This document shows positions 46,323-57,974 of a stretch of 64,000 nucleotides of DNA, piece by piece. How positions within the stretch are numbered: position 1 is the stretch's first letter; each line of letters starts with the position of its first letter. A program made the translations under genes and the position numbers. Origin of the DNA: Adiantum capillus-veneris (lineage: Eukaryota; Streptophyta; Polypodiopsida; Polypodiales; Pteridaceae); NCBI GenBank assembly GCA_014529385.2, contig CM043945.1:147992241-148056240 (forward strand), written 5' to 3'. The notes below the pieces were generated by a model. That model ran no database searches. It was given only the letters and a program-made list of their open reading frames with translations, and was not told where the DNA came from.

Positions 46323-48846
46323 ATGAACCTTAGATTTGGTCGTGTAGTAGGAAATCAGGGCATACTCGGAGAAACCTCCAGTAGAATATCCACCAAAGAA
46401 AGCGTGAATCAAGGCAATTCCTTGCACACAATTCCTGAAGAAGTCTCAGGCACTTTTTTAGATTCAACATCCGAAATGTCTTCTTACTCGACTCACTCGG
46501 AAACCGGAACGACAGTGCGCTATAAGCATATACTATCTTTTTACAAGACTCATGGAGCCTAGGTTTACTTGGAGCCTAACCAGGAGTATGCTATTCGCAT
46601 TGATGACCATGGTATTGAGTTCGAAGAAGAGATTAGGGCAAACAAACAAGGAAAAATGTACATGGATCGAAACAGAACTCAGTATTTACAAGTCAAAAAC
46701 CTGACGTGATCCCGAGGCAGTCACTTATCAAAAGACCCCTATATCATGTGCGTTCAAGAGGTAATGAATAATACCCCAATATACATACTATACTTACACT
46801 GTGAGCCTATTTAAAAAACCGCCACTCCCCTCTGTATGTATATATTTTTATACATTTTAATATTTTAATAATCCTCTCCGGTTAACTCACGTGATATCAT
46901 ACACATTCTAAAAAGTGACCGCCCCGGGGACGTGATAGACAAATGGGGGTTAGAAGTAAACACCATAATCTCAGCTATGTCAGCAAAAGAAGAACCACCA
47001 ACTTTAGAATTTGAGGGATACGATCAAGTAGACTTGAACCCTTTGAAACGGCTTACTACGGATAATCCTAGGATCGTAGTCTATTGTTGGGAAGATAGAA
47101 ACATAAAAGATCTTCTGTGAACTTTTCATGCCAAACTAGGACAATTAACGGCCATGAAGATCATCTATATCTTCAAGATCAAAGATAAGGGATGAACAGA
47201 CCTACCAACCTACCTGTTTAGGGATTGTTATAACAACAACTTTGTTATGATGACTACTGAGGAGGTAGAACAAACCAAATATCGAGGGTATTCCATCCAG
47301 GATTGGATATTAGAGCAAGGACCAGAAACAATTCCAAGAGATGAACACCGTGAGAGATCATCTAAGAGTAATGTGAAGAAATCAGAAACCACCTCATCAC
47401 GTAGAAAACCGGGTGACACTAAGGCTAGTTCAGGGCTACATGAGTCACTATTTCCAATAGACTTGTTTGAAGGACTCGGAGCAGGACAACCTACCAGGAG
47501 ACCGAGAGTTGAACCGAACATACGCGTCAGACCAGCTGATTTTCAGAAATGGGTCAGAAAATACAGTAGATCAGGGGATCCATACGACCACTTAACAAGC
47601 TTTAAGCAAGTGCTAAGAGCAGAGCGTATATTCCATTTCCATACTCAATTAGAGGGGTTTGGAATGACATTAGAAGGAAAAGCTTTGACATGGTTCCAAA
47701 GCATTCCACCAAGGTAAATCATGGACTTGAACACATTAGCTCAAGGATTTGTAGCTGCATGTTCCAAAACAGGATTAAACATAATACGGTAGCTCAAATT
47801 TACAGCTTTAAACAGAAACATGGTGAGTCTATTAGGGATTGTGAAACTCGAATGAAATAATACATTGCCAGATGCCCAGCGATGGAGATACCTGTAGAAG
47901 AACGACTTGTATCTTTCTTTCTGGAGGGACTACTAAACAAAGAACTTCATGCTATACTCTACAGTAAAAAGCATACAACCCTAGAAGCGTGTGTGTGATG
48001 CTATTGACCTACGAGAAAATTGCGAGATCTTCAACGAAGAATATGTCCCTAACAATAACCAAAGTGAAAAAACAGCATCCACAAAACCAGCACAAGTGGG
48101 GACGGCTGCTGCGGCACCACTCTCAGCCATAGAAGAGATGCTAAAAAGGATGAACGACATGATGAATAATATGCAAAAAGCACCTATGAGAGGACCAAGA
48201 CAAGGGATACCTCCATAGGGACAACCAATTAGGCCACAAAAATGGTGTGCAATCGAGGGTAAATGGACCAACCATGAGAACCACGAGTGCTACTTCAGAC
48301 CAAAGTATGATGGGAATGTTTAGTACATGCCCATGAGGCCACAAGGACAACGCATGTACAGATATCAACCTAATATGGCCCAAGCTCAAAGACCACAAAT
48401 GGGTATGGAAAGACCTCGACCTATGTTGGGACAACAACCTCCATATCCAGGATATAATGCAGTGCATGTAAAGTACATGCACTTTGAAGGAGTCATAGAT
48501 GAACAAGCATTAGTGGTTGTTACACCCTATGCAAAGCCTAGTTCATCTACAGTGATGGTAGAGGGAGATTGGTATAATCCACATCCACCACCAATAAAAG
48601 GAGCCGTGACTTATGCTCCACTAGAGCTAGCACCGATGTATTATGTAGCTAATCAAGGTGTCAGACCTCCCATGGGAAGACCCATGATGAAGCCTAGAAC
48701 AAGAAACTGTTATAACTGTGGTGCTGATGACCATTGGAAAAACGAATGTCCAGAGCTTGACAAAAACCTCAAACCAATTTAATCCTATTGCATACAATGT
48801 TGCAAAAAGGGAGGACACTTTTCGGAAGATTGTCCTAAGAATCCTT
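46323..48846 (+). pseudogene. Element F gag
   Basis: One reading frame (positions divisible by three) stays coherent across this stretch despite stops. 46323-46562 is a Ser/Thr-rich N-terminus. 46932-47120 and 47247-47717 lead to the retrotrans_gag core: FQKWVRKYSRSGDPYDHL, FHFHTQLEGFGMTLEGKALTWFQSIP. 47991-48218 is Gln/Met-rich linker. 48327-48782 is Pro-rich and ends in a CCHC knuckle CYNCGADDHWKNEC, followed after a stop by CIQCCKKGGHFSEDC, a second knuckle with irregular spacing. About 180 bases near 46740-46915 look non-coding and may be a small insertion. Confidence 0.85.
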
Positions 48847-49037
48847 GAACAAGGGTAAAACCGTCCTAAACGTAGTCCAAGTGATGCCTAGTAGCTCATC
48901 AGAGAGTGAACTGAGTTCCAATCAAGGTAATCACTAGAGCCCAAGTAAAGAAAAAGAAACACAACTCCTCTGATGATTCGGAGAACACGAAAGTTTCTTC
49001 TCAAAGAATCAAAAGGAGAAGAAGCAAAAGATATGAG

Positions 49038-49625
49038 ATGAGAAAACAAAAACAGCAGGTTGAAATCGAAGAGAAAGCAAAAATGCTAGCCCAGGACAAG
49101 TTGAAAGAAACTGGCAGTGAATTCAAGGAAACAACCGAGAAATCGGGAGGATCCATTCTGGTTGATAAAATTTTTGAGCCTATTAATGCCGCCTTGGAAG
49201 CCTACCAAGCAGGACTTAAAGCAGGCCAAAACATGAAAAACAAGTGGAAAAACTATCCATCCCCATACATGGGAGCAGCTAAGCTGGAAGCTTATCAAAA
49301 TTTGGTAAGAATCACGCAAGAAATTCTCGAAAAACAAAAACCCAAGCTTGGAAGTATTGCAAAACCTGAAGAGTTTGCTGTAGAAGAAACGAAAGCAAAA
49401 TCCGATGTGGTGGCAGAACCCCACCTTGAAACAAATGAACCAGCGCTTATAGTGCCTGACAACGAAGATGCCTTAGAAGGAATTCCATTCGTAGAGGAAG
49501 ACTACCCAGGACACTTATGGAAAAAAGTGAGAGAGATCAATGATGGGAGCCTAACTTTAAAGTCAGCTCCTATAGAGGAAGTCTGTTTGGGTAACCTACC
49601 TTCTGATATGAACATGGATTTATAA
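49038..49625 (+). pseudogene. Element F gag-protease linker frame
   Basis: An open frame of 195 residues, very rich in Lys and Glu at the start (coiled-coil-like), then QAGLKAGQNMKNKWKNYPSP and an acidic tail. It is in the same frame as gag and the following protease, so it is probably part of one polyprotein. No enzyme motif is recognised. Confidence 0.6.
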
Positions 49626-49628
49626 TCC

Positions 49629-50125
49629 TTGTACGGGGATTGCGGATCAGAAGCTTCAGGAATGTCAAAACCATTGACATTAAAAACATTACCTTCTTAC
49701 TTGGGAGACAACGAAGATGAATCCATCATGTGCAAGACCACTCAAGTAAAAAGAGCTGAACAGACCCTAGAAGTAGACAACATTCATTCAATCATGTCTA
49801 CACCTATCCAATGCACTCTTACCTTGGGAGAACTATTAAAACTCAAACCATACTTAATGATTTACAGAAAACCCTAGAGAAGGTGGGGATAACGGGGTTA
49901 ATCTTAAAGAATTTGGGAAAATTAAAAAATGAAATGGAAAACAAAGAGATTCGAGCAGTTCCTATGAATAAAGTTGGAGAATATTATGAAGGGGAAGAAG
50001 GAAACACCACCCTCCTAGTGAAGTATGATGACATTGAAACCATGGCGATACTCGATAGTGGAGCTGGCATAGCCATATCCACTAAAGCAGTATGGGAATC
50101 CTGGGGACAGCCAGCCATCAGATAA
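49629..50125 (+). pseudogene. Element F upstream retropepsin
   Basis: After a short frameshifted stretch the frame 49811-50125 ends with LVKYDDIETMAILDSGAGIAISTKAVW. The DSGAGIAIS motif is the catalytic loop of retroviral-type aspartic proteases, which cut the polyprotein. The fold's C-terminal half follows in damaged form (50140-50350). It lies between gag and RT as is usual for gypsy elements. Confidence 0.8.
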
Positions 50126-50336
50126 ACTCGAATGAAATCACAGTTGGTTGACGGACACATTGAGAGACTACTAGGGCTGCTTGAAAAAAGTGATAGTCAT
50201 CCCTGTGGAATTGAATATCAACACAATTTTGCCATAGTAGACTTTGGAAAAAAAACTCAACTATGAAATCATATTGAGAAGACCTTTCATGCGATAGGTA
50301 CAACTTATCCAAGATTGGGGAAACAACTATCTGTAC

Positions 50337-51465
50337 TTGAAGCAAGTGGGATCTATAACAAGAGTTAATCTAAAAGATCACACTTATAGAGATGTCTTGA
50401 AAACATCCATCCAAGAGTTTGATTCAGTCTCTTCGGCTGAAACTAAACTCCCATCTTGGTTAAACAAAGACACTCCTATGTGGATGTGTGGTGCTTCAAA
50501 AAACGGAAGCCTAAGACGAGAAGAATGTATCCTAGAAAGGGAATGCACTAATGAAGCCTACGTACTTGAACCCTTTCTAGAACATTATTTGAGCCATTCG
50601 AGTGGACTCAAAATTTAGCGACGATGGATGTATGTGTGAATACGTCTATGCCTATTCAATTTTGCAATGAGGATGGCTACGACATAACTCCCATCCAAAT
50701 GATTTCAATCCTTAACATTGAAAACGAAGATGAGGAACCCAAGGACTTAATGAAAGCTCAACAAGCATTTTCAGACCTCTATTACGATGCATCTCATGAG
50801 TTAGATGAACACTCAGCTACCTCAGAAGATTCGGGGTCAGAAAAAGAGCATACGAGAGCTAAGTTACTCTTAAAGGGAGGAGAGAAAAAGTTTTTTGACT
50901 TTCCAAACCATAAATCAAAAAGACAAAAATGGTATAGACAAAAGATAGACACCAAAATTGTGAAAACACGACCTATGCCATCAGTCTCCAGTAAAACACA
51001 ATTCCTGATGCAGATAGATGTTAATGATTGTGTTAAGGACAAAATAACTGACAGATATCCTTCAAACAAAAACTCAAAAATGTCTCAGACATCAAGAAAA
51101 ACAAGGAAGGGTACCCAAGAAAAATCTCAGGATAAGAAACCACTCATGACCAGAGCTGAGCGCAAAAGAAGTATCAAGATTTGAAAAAAGCTCTAAAGGA
51201 GATATACACAACTGAAATGGAAGCCACGGAAGAGGATGGTAAGGATGTAATGCACGTTCCACCCCATTACATAAAGTATACTCTCCAAGATCAGAAAATC
51301 ATAGTTGAACAACCTGTTAGGGAACTACGGAAACAAGGTGAATCTTACGAAGGGCCTAAAAATGCTAAAAGGGTAGACTTGGCTGAACCAGGAGAAGAGC
51401 TTAGACCTGCTTACATTGCAAATGACCTAACAGAAGAGGAAGAAAATATTTTGCGAAGCTTGTAA
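50337..51465 (+). pseudogene. Element F protease-RT linker
   Basis: Three abutting frames (50337-50618, 50624-51184, 51181-51465) encode an acidic then strongly basic linker without recognised domains. The last one has the 'MHVPPHYIKYTL' and LAEPGEELRPAYIANDLT phrases that come just before RT tethers in Tat-like elements. The long linker between protease and RT is longer than in C, D or E. Confidence 0.6.
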
Positions 51466-51544
51466 GGAATACCGAGATATCTTTGCTTGGTCTTACCAGG
51501 ATCTCAAGGGTGTCGATCCAAAAATCTGTTAACATACCATACCC

Positions 51545-52262
51545 ATGAGAGATGACACGAAACCAAGTAGACAGAGACCATACACGTATAACGAAACATT
51601 TGCCAGGAAGATAAAAGAAGAGATTGAAAAACTAAAGGAAGCAGAGTTCATTTACGAAATTGAACACACAGATTGGGTGTCTCCAATTATGGTAGTACCC
51701 AAGAAGAATGGGAAATTACGAGTGTGTGTTAATCTCAAAAATCTGAATGCAGCTACCATTAGAGACAACTTTCCTCTTCCAATAACTAAGCATGTTTTAG
51801 AACGAGTTGTAGGAAGAGAAGCTTACAACTTCTTAGACGTTTTTTTGGGATATAATCAACTTTTGGTTGACCCAAAAGATCAACACAAAACTGCTTTTGC
51901 AACAGAATGGGGTATATTTGCCTATTGGGTTATGCCGTTTGGGTTAACTAATGCTCCAGCCACATTTCAAAGATTGATGAGCCATGCCTTCAAAGAATAC
52001 CTTAGAAAATTCTTAGAAGTATATATGGATGATCATCAATCCGAGCTGATCATTTTGAACACCTCAAAAAGGTATTCAAAAAATGTAGACTATATAGGAT
52101 TTGCTTAAATCCTGAAAAGTGCACATTCATGGGAAGACAACGAAAATTTCTTGGACATATAGTGTCTAAAGATGGCATAGCTAATGATATTGAGAAGATT
52201 CATGTAATTGCTAATTTGCCTGGACCAACAACAGTAAAGGGGGTACAAGCCTTCATGGGGCA
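51545..52262 (+). pseudogene. Element F reverse transcriptase
   Basis: Motifs in order: RQRPYTYNETFARKIKEEI, VSPIMVVPKKNGKLRVCVN, LNAATIRDNFPLPITKHVL, NFLDVFLGYNQLLVDPKD, KTAFATEWGIFAYWVMPFG, LTNAPATFQRLMSHAFKEYL and EVYMDDHQSE with the YMDD catalytic site near 52025. The frame shifts after YMDD; the thumb (CTFMGRQRKFLGHIVSKDGI) continues in another frame to about 52260. The YMDD form and the WGIFAYWVMPFG block separate it from the FDD enzymes of C and D. Confidence 0.94.
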
Positions 52263-52775
52263 TTGTGGATATTACCGAGACGGTTCATCTACATGTATGT
52301 TATAATTGCAAAACCCCTGTATAGCTTGATCACACACTTTGAATGGAGCGAGGCGTGTAAAGAATCCTTTATGAAGCTTAAGCAAGCTCTCACCTCAGCT
52401 CCAATATTGAAAGCACCAGATTGGAATAAGGTATTCCACGTACATGTAGATGCTTCCAATTTTACTATCGGTTGTATACTAGCTCAACCAGGAGACAGGA
52501 AAACTGACTTTTCTATTTATTATGCTAGACGACAATTGAAAATGGCAGAAAAAAATTACACCACCACTGAAAGGGAAGGATTAGGAATTATCTATGCCAT
52601 CAAAAAGTATAGACATTATCTATTAGCCAACAAGTTTGTGTTCTTTGTGGACCACCAAGCTTTGTTGTATTTGGTCAACAAGCCATGCAACACAGGGAGA
52701 ATAGTGAGATGGTTCATCATTATTTTGGAATTTGATTTCACTGTGGTTGTAAAAAAAGGCACTACACATCAATGA
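52263..52775 (+). pseudogene. Element F RNase H
   Basis: Contains FEWSEACKESFMKLKQALT, VFHVHVDASNFTIGCILAQPG (catalytic Asp in VDAS), ARRQLKMAEKNYTTTEREGLG, IIYAIKKYRHYLL and FFVDHQALLYLVN. Typical gypsy RNase H following RT. It ends with TVVVKKGTTHQ and a stop where HADXLSR-type sequence would follow. Confidence 0.93.
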
Positions 52776-52847
52776 GCAGATCACTCGTCAAGGATTGTTT
52801 CAGGAGAATCACCTAAAGAGGTAGACGATGATCTATCAGATGCTTAT

Positions 52848-53330
52848 TTGTTCTCCATGGAAATGATACCTCGATGGTCGAAAAAAATTGTTTCATTGAT
52901 GACAATAGCTCAAGTGGATTCACAAATACCACTTCCTATCACGATCAGATTAATCGAGAAATCGGTTATGTATCAATTACTAGCTGGTAGGCTATACATA
53001 AGAAGTCGGGATGGGATATTGCTTTTATGCATTAATCCTGAAGAAAAAGAACAGTACCTAAGTCAAGCACATGTTACCATAGTAGGACTTCACTTAGCGG
53101 AAGACCAAACTATGCAACAAATCTTGAGACTTGGAGTATTTTGGCCAACTATGAGGAGAGATGTTCGATCTTTTGTAAAGGATTGCCCTCAATGTCAAAA
53201 ACAAACACACATTTCATGTAACATTGTTTCAAATATATGTCACCTATTCCTAAGTGGAGTAATTATCTGGCTACTTACTAGTCGAGCTGAACATTTCCTG
53301 AGGATACGAGTAAACGTCGTCAAAGAGTAA
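52848..53330 (+). pseudogene. Element F first HHCC zinc module
   Basis: The frame reads YQLLAGRLYIRSRDGILLLC, EKEQYLSQAHVTIVGLHLAEDQ, QILRLGVFWPTMRRDV and FVKDCPQCQK, matching the HHCC module that precedes gypsy integrases. The four metal ligands (H, H, C, C) are present. What follows is not an integrase core but a second HHCC region. Confidence 0.85.
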
Positions 53331-53614
53331 TTGAAACTGAAGTAAGAGACTATGCTCTTATTGGGAACCAATTGTATAAGAGAGGTAAAGATCAACATTT
53401 GCGTCTTTGTGCAAATGAAAATGAGTATATTCCAATTATAGAACAAGCACATGCTGGATTAGCTGGAGGTCACTTTTCTAGTGAGACAACCACAAGAGAA
53501 ATCTTTATGGCATACATACGGTGGCCAACACATTTTGTAGATGCCAAAGAAAATGTTCGAAGGTGTGATGCTTGTCAACGAGCAAAAATGCAAACACGAG
53601 TAGATGAATTCTAA
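53331..53614 (+). pseudogene. Element F second HHCC zinc module
   Basis: The frame 53372-53614 reads RGKDQHLRLCANENEYIPI, EQAHAGLAGGHFSSETTTREI and ENVRRCDACQRAKMQTRV. It again has H, H, C, C ligands with normal spacing, but the sequence differs from the first module, so this is not a simple duplication. In unit 2 (56993-57075) the end of this same module leads straight into the integrase core, so this second copy is the integrase-linked one. Confidence 0.85.
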
Positions 53615-53975
53615 GAAAGACTTGAAGATTTGGAAGTTGTGCACAGAATCTTGAGTGGTGTGGACATGAATTGTCAGAAAGACTTGAAGATTTGGAAAAG
53701 CTACATGAGCAAAGGCTAATTGTTGTAGCTCACATCTATGCACAAAAGCAAAAACAAAAACAATTTTTTGATTCCCACTGAATCACAAAAATCTTCAAGA
53801 AAGGGGACTTAGTTTTAGTCTATTCCCTTAAGCAACACATTTCCAAGTTTAAGAAAAAGGGAAATGGACTGTTTATCATTGAAGATGTATCTCCAAGTGG
53901 AGCAGTAAAGTTGTCTATCCTAAATGGTGAACCAATGGCTAATTGGATTAATGGATGTCTTTAAAGAAATACAAT
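53615..53975 (+). pseudogene. Element F unit 1: integrase tail without core
   Basis: A deletion joins the HHCC module to the linker HELSERLEDLEKL-type sequence of unit 2. The rest matches the GPY/F region, including a frame with KKGNGLFIIEDV in place of KKGNGPFIIEDV. The DDE core is absent, so unit 1 could never supply integrase. Confidence 0.8.
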
Positions 53976-54934
53976 TTGCCACTAACCAATGAATTGCTAG
54001 AAAGAATGCATGCAGCCAAGCAAAGGAAGATCAAACGACAACAGGTTATTGACGAAGTCCAAGAGGAAGCTCCGCTTCGGATACTAAAGCGGAAAGCTGC
54101 TCTCAAGAATCAATTGACACCTATTCCCATCAACACTCTGGAAATAGATGATGGACATTGGGAATTACCTAAAAACGCAGTTTCAACAGATGATGACTAG
54201 TTAGATGGAATGGACCTGTGCATCAAAGTACAGCTCCACAATCATAGCACCAATGCTTTGGTCAACACATGAGCTAGAGTAAATGCAGTCATTTATTCCA
54301 CATACAAGAAGGCAACAAGTCAAGCATTGACAACACGAATAGCGACAATCAAAGGATGCAACAAGAACCCAACCCCAACATTGGGAGTAGTCAACTTGAA
54401 CGTGATAGTACATGGATGTTCATGTCCTCATCAGTCTGTATCTTACCAGATGAACACATGAATGAGATGATGATTCTTGGAATTCCCTAAATACGAACAT
54501 ACAAAGCAATACTAGATTGGGATAACAATCAGCTAAAGCTATCACCTAAAGGAGCGCAACTCATTGTTCCAAATGCACCAAGCAAGGAGGAATGGAAAAG
54601 AAGCAATTAGCAGACCAAACCATGAAGTAGTCAATCTTCTCCATCCCCTCGACAATCAAATGCTACAAGTAGCATGCAAGGAGTCATGCAAATTTGGGTA
54701 CCAAAAGCACATCTTAAAGTTAAACCGATTCAGATATGGGTGCCTAAAACTTCACTGAAAAAACAAAAGAAGTTTCCAAGGGTTAAAGCACAAAAACGGG
54801 CATCTCCGAGCAAGGAACCTAACATGGAAATGGTTTGGAAGAAAAATGAGCACTTATCTTCTCCACAAACCGTAAAACCAATCAAGCAATGGCGAGTTAA
54901 GTCTCAAAAGACTCCGCCACACCATGCAGCACCA
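53955..54934 (+). pseudogene. Element F unit 1: 3' frame with retropepsin-like domain
   Basis: 53955-54200 encodes a basic segment (AAKQRKIKRQQVIDEVQEE) ending at DDD and a stop. Directly after, the strand reads MDLCIKVQLHNHSTNALVNT, a TGA, then ARVNA, which aligns with retropepsin 'ALVDTGA'. The domain continues with LGVVNLNVIVHGCSCPHQ. The catalytic Asp is Asn here and the Gly codon is a stop. After about 54590, WVPK repeats (QIWVPKAHL, QIWVPKTSL) and a Lys/Pro-rich region follow. Confidence 0.7.
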
Positions 54935-55192
54935 ATTAGACTGTGTGCTCCTTGCCGCACTGTCGAAGCAAGGGACTTGCCGACACACCGTGTGCGAGCC
55001 GCAGACGGCTCCAAGCACACAACAAGCCTAAACTAGCAAGCTCAAGAGAGAAAAGGGTGTGTCACTCACCGCTCTACGCTCGCCTTCGTGGTGGATTCCT
55101 CGCCGCGATGAAGAAGAAGCTGCAGTCGTGCCGCACTCAACCGCCTCGCCGCCGTCGTGCCTTCGTAATGCTCGATCGCACACACACTCTCC

Positions 55193-55228
<36 letters not shown>

Positions 55229-55532
55229 AGGAGGTGAAGAAGAAGAAGATGGAGATGGAGATGGAGCAAGAGCACTCTTCTATTGCACAAATGAGAGAAT
55301 GAGTAAAAATTAGGTTTAGTTGGCTTTTATATGAGCTCACCCCATTCACACTTGGGCGCCCATGCTTAGCCAACTAATCCCTTGAATGTCCCAGTTAGAG
55401 TGCGCCTCTCATTAGCGATCACTCTTACCCTTTTCCTATTGGTCCAACAAGCCCGGTACCTGACTCTACCAAATACATAATACGCGTCCATCGTAGGTGA
55501 TGGGGTGTCCGTGAGCCGTGAGGGTTAACACA
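54935..55532 (-). other. About 600-bp insertion resembling a gene promoter and first exon (minus strand)
   Basis: The block is absent from unit 2 at the matching place (about 58937), so it is an insertion. On the minus strand it has ATTGG/CCAAT at 55442-55438, CATATAAAAG at 55333-55324, then a CT/GA-rich and GCG-rich leader and a splice-donor-like GGTGAGTGAC (55070-55061). Base composition is richer in G and C than its surroundings. This looks like a captured promoter and 5' exon of a host gene. No protein was identified, and no clear TSD was found. Confidence 0.45.
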
Positions 55533-55861
55533 GACCAAGCTACCAATGGCGAGAAAAAGTTCGACAACAGTCAAAAGTGCTACCAACATCTCAAGCAATC
55601 AGTGTGCTGAAGCATCCTGATGGTAAAATCAAACAGAGAGCACCCAAGCTACAAGGAAGACATCAACAGCAGCAAACCTCGACGTCAGAAACCCTTGAGT
55701 TAATTACTCAAGACCCAGCTCTTGCACAACATATTGGTTTGAATTGCATTGATCTTCATAGCATGGTAGATCCAACCACAGCTATGCATAGACACAATTG
55801 TTCAACCCATGCACACAGTCATCCTGGAGTACGCCATTTAGGAGGGGTGGAAGGGCACTAA
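55533..55861 (+). pseudogene. Element F unit 1: end of 3' frame
   Basis: The sequence continues after the insertion with LKHPDG-IKQRAPKLQ, LELITQDPALAQHIGLNCIDLHSMVDPTTAMHRHNCS and a stop at 55861. It matches unit 2 almost exactly, showing a conserved C-terminal domain of unknown function. Confidence 0.65.
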
Positions 55862-56992
55862 GTACTAAGTAATTAAGGGCAATGTTTGAAGAGGGAGTAA
55901 AAAGTTTGATCTTAACGTGTGATTTTTTACAAAAGTACCTAATAATGACCTTATAATTCATCATCAAGAGAAAATTCATTGATCATATCTTCCTAATGAG
56001 TGTAAATAGTGTAATTACTATCAAAAAATCATTAAAAATAGTTCTTTTTGGATATTTTTCATCATTTTTATTGATAATAAAGCTTAAAAATAGAAAAAAT
56101 CAACAAAAAACAATAAAGGTATGTTTTTTAATGGATTTTATTAATTATTGGATTTTCACTTTATTTTTTTAGAGTATTTTGTTATTTTCTTTGATTTTTT
56201 CAAATAAACAGGTCAAAAATTAATAACGAATAGCAGGGAAACTCAAATGGAAAAACAGAAGACACGATGGTGATAAAAAAGACAAGGCAAACAAGCATAA
56301 AAATTTTCAATAAAATCAAAAGATGGAGCGGGAAACCTAGTAGGACTAACGAGGGAATCTGGGGAAAATTGGTTCCGGAATTCCGGGTATAGATATCTAA
56401 GGTAAGCTAGTTCCACTTGCAGCCTTTGCAGAGAGAGATTCCAACCTCTTTCATGCAACTTTTTTGGAGCCCACAGTTGACCATTTTCAGCGCCGGCTCA
56501 CACAAGACATGAGGGGTAAGTTCTTTACTCGTCAATGATCCATTTTGTACGGCCGGTAGCTAGTCTAAAGCTCTAGAAAAAACCCTAGAAACCGAGCAAT
56601 GCACGAAGACCTACGACCAAAAACTGACCATAGTGGCCTGCCAGCTCGACCAAATCAGATGGGATTTGAGCCATAGCATGCCCTAACATAATAGAACCTT
56701 TCTATATCATCAGTTGACTATTCAACAGGGGTCGAGGGGGTCCCCAGTAGAAAAGCTAAGTTTTTGGCAAATGCCAGAATTCCGATCTGACTCCACAGAT
56801 GGCTTGCTTATGAGGTACATATACAATGTATATGATTGGTTTGGTGAAATCCATCAAGCAAAGCCCTCAGAAACCAAAACACGGCTCGAAGGTTACAAAG
56901 CGTCAAATTCAACATAAAGGGTCAAACTGACTCCAAATGAGCTCGAATAAGGTTGCTTCACGACCATATGCCTGCCATTAAGATTGCTCTTG
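55862..56992 (+). other. Non-coding 3' part of unit 1
   Basis: AT-rich sequence without genes, matching 59267-60475 in unit 2. Small frames here (for example 56714-56917) have counterparts at 60291 with different frames, so coding is unlikely. Confidence 0.7.
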
Positions 56993-57974
56993 CGGTGGTC
57001 AACACTTTTTGCAGATGCCAAAGAATATGTTCGAAGGTGTAATGCTTGTCAACGAGCAAAAACTGCCAACCCAAGTAAAAAGCATGCCCTTAAGACCAAT
57101 GATGGGGGATAGAGCTTTCACAAAATGGGGTATGGATTTTGTTGGACCAATACAGCCACCTGCTTATAGAACCCAAGCTCAATATATCATTGTAGCTACA
57201 GAGTATTTCAGCAAGTGGGCCGAGGCTAAAGCAACTCAAAAGAATGATGCCAGAACCACTGGTGCATTCTTATATGAGTATGTATTCATGAGATATGGAC
57301 TGCCAATAGAGATTGTCATAGATTGGGGAACTCATTTCCTCAATGAGGTAATAGAGTATTTGCTTAATGAGTTTATGGTCATCCATAACAAATCATCTCT
57401 CTATAGCCAACAAGCAAACGGACAAGCTGAGCATACAAATAAAATTCTTAGCTCAGTGCTGACTAAAGTGGTTAGTTCAGGAAGGATAGACTGGGAAATG
57501 AATCTCCATGCTGCTCTATGCGATTATCGAGTTTCATTCAAAACAGCTCTAAATGCTACACCCTTTAACCTTGTTTATGGTCTTGATGCCATAGTGCTAA
57601 TAGAATTTCTATTGCGGACATTAAGGGTAGCACAGAATCATGAGTGGACTGGACATGAATTGTCAGAAAGACTCAAAGATTTGGAAAAGCTAGACGAGCA
57701 AAGGCTAACTGCTGTAGCTCATATCTATGCACAAAAGTCGAAACAAAAATAGTTTTTTGATTCCCACTTAATCACAAAAATCTTCAAGAAAGGAGACTTA
57801 GTTCTAGTTTATTCCCTTAAGCAACACATTCCCGAGTTTAAGAAAAAGGGAAACGGACCATTTATCATTGAAGATGTATCTTCAAGTGGAGTAGTAAAAT
57901 TGTCCATCTTAGATGGTGAACCAATGGCTAATTGGATTAGTGGATTTCGTTTAAAGAAATACAATTTGCATTAA
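56993..57974 (+). pseudogene. Element F unit 2: integrase core and GPY/F tail
   Basis: The first 80 bases encode ADAKEYVRRCNACQRAK (end of the HHCC module) one frame away from the main frame 57009-57752. That frame has WGMDFVGPIQPP, EYFSKWAEAKATQ, GLPIEIVIDWGTHFL and QANGQAEHTNKI, so the D, D and E residues are present. TPFNLVYG follows, then after one stop at 57750 the GPY/F region (GDLVLVYSLKQ, KKGNGPFIIEDV). Integrase joins cDNA to chromosome. Apart from the frameshift and one stop it is well kept. Confidence 0.93.

Larger units (their letters stand above)
53520..56992 (+). repeat. Tandem duplication, unit 1 (3.5 kb)
   Basis: Unit 1 (from CGGTGGCCAACAC) and unit 2 (from CGGTGGTCAACAC at 56993) share the end of the HHCC module, integrase tail, 3' frames and the following non-coding stretch. 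Unit 1 has lost about 516 bp of integrase core near 53610-53650 and gained about 600 bp at 54935-55532. Substitutions are frequent, so the duplication is old. Confidence 0.9.

Noticed and set aside
56714-56917. 67-residue frame and its 87-residue counterpart at 60291-60554
   Set aside because: The two copies of the duplicated segment use the frame differently after small indels, and no domain is present, so coding is not supported.
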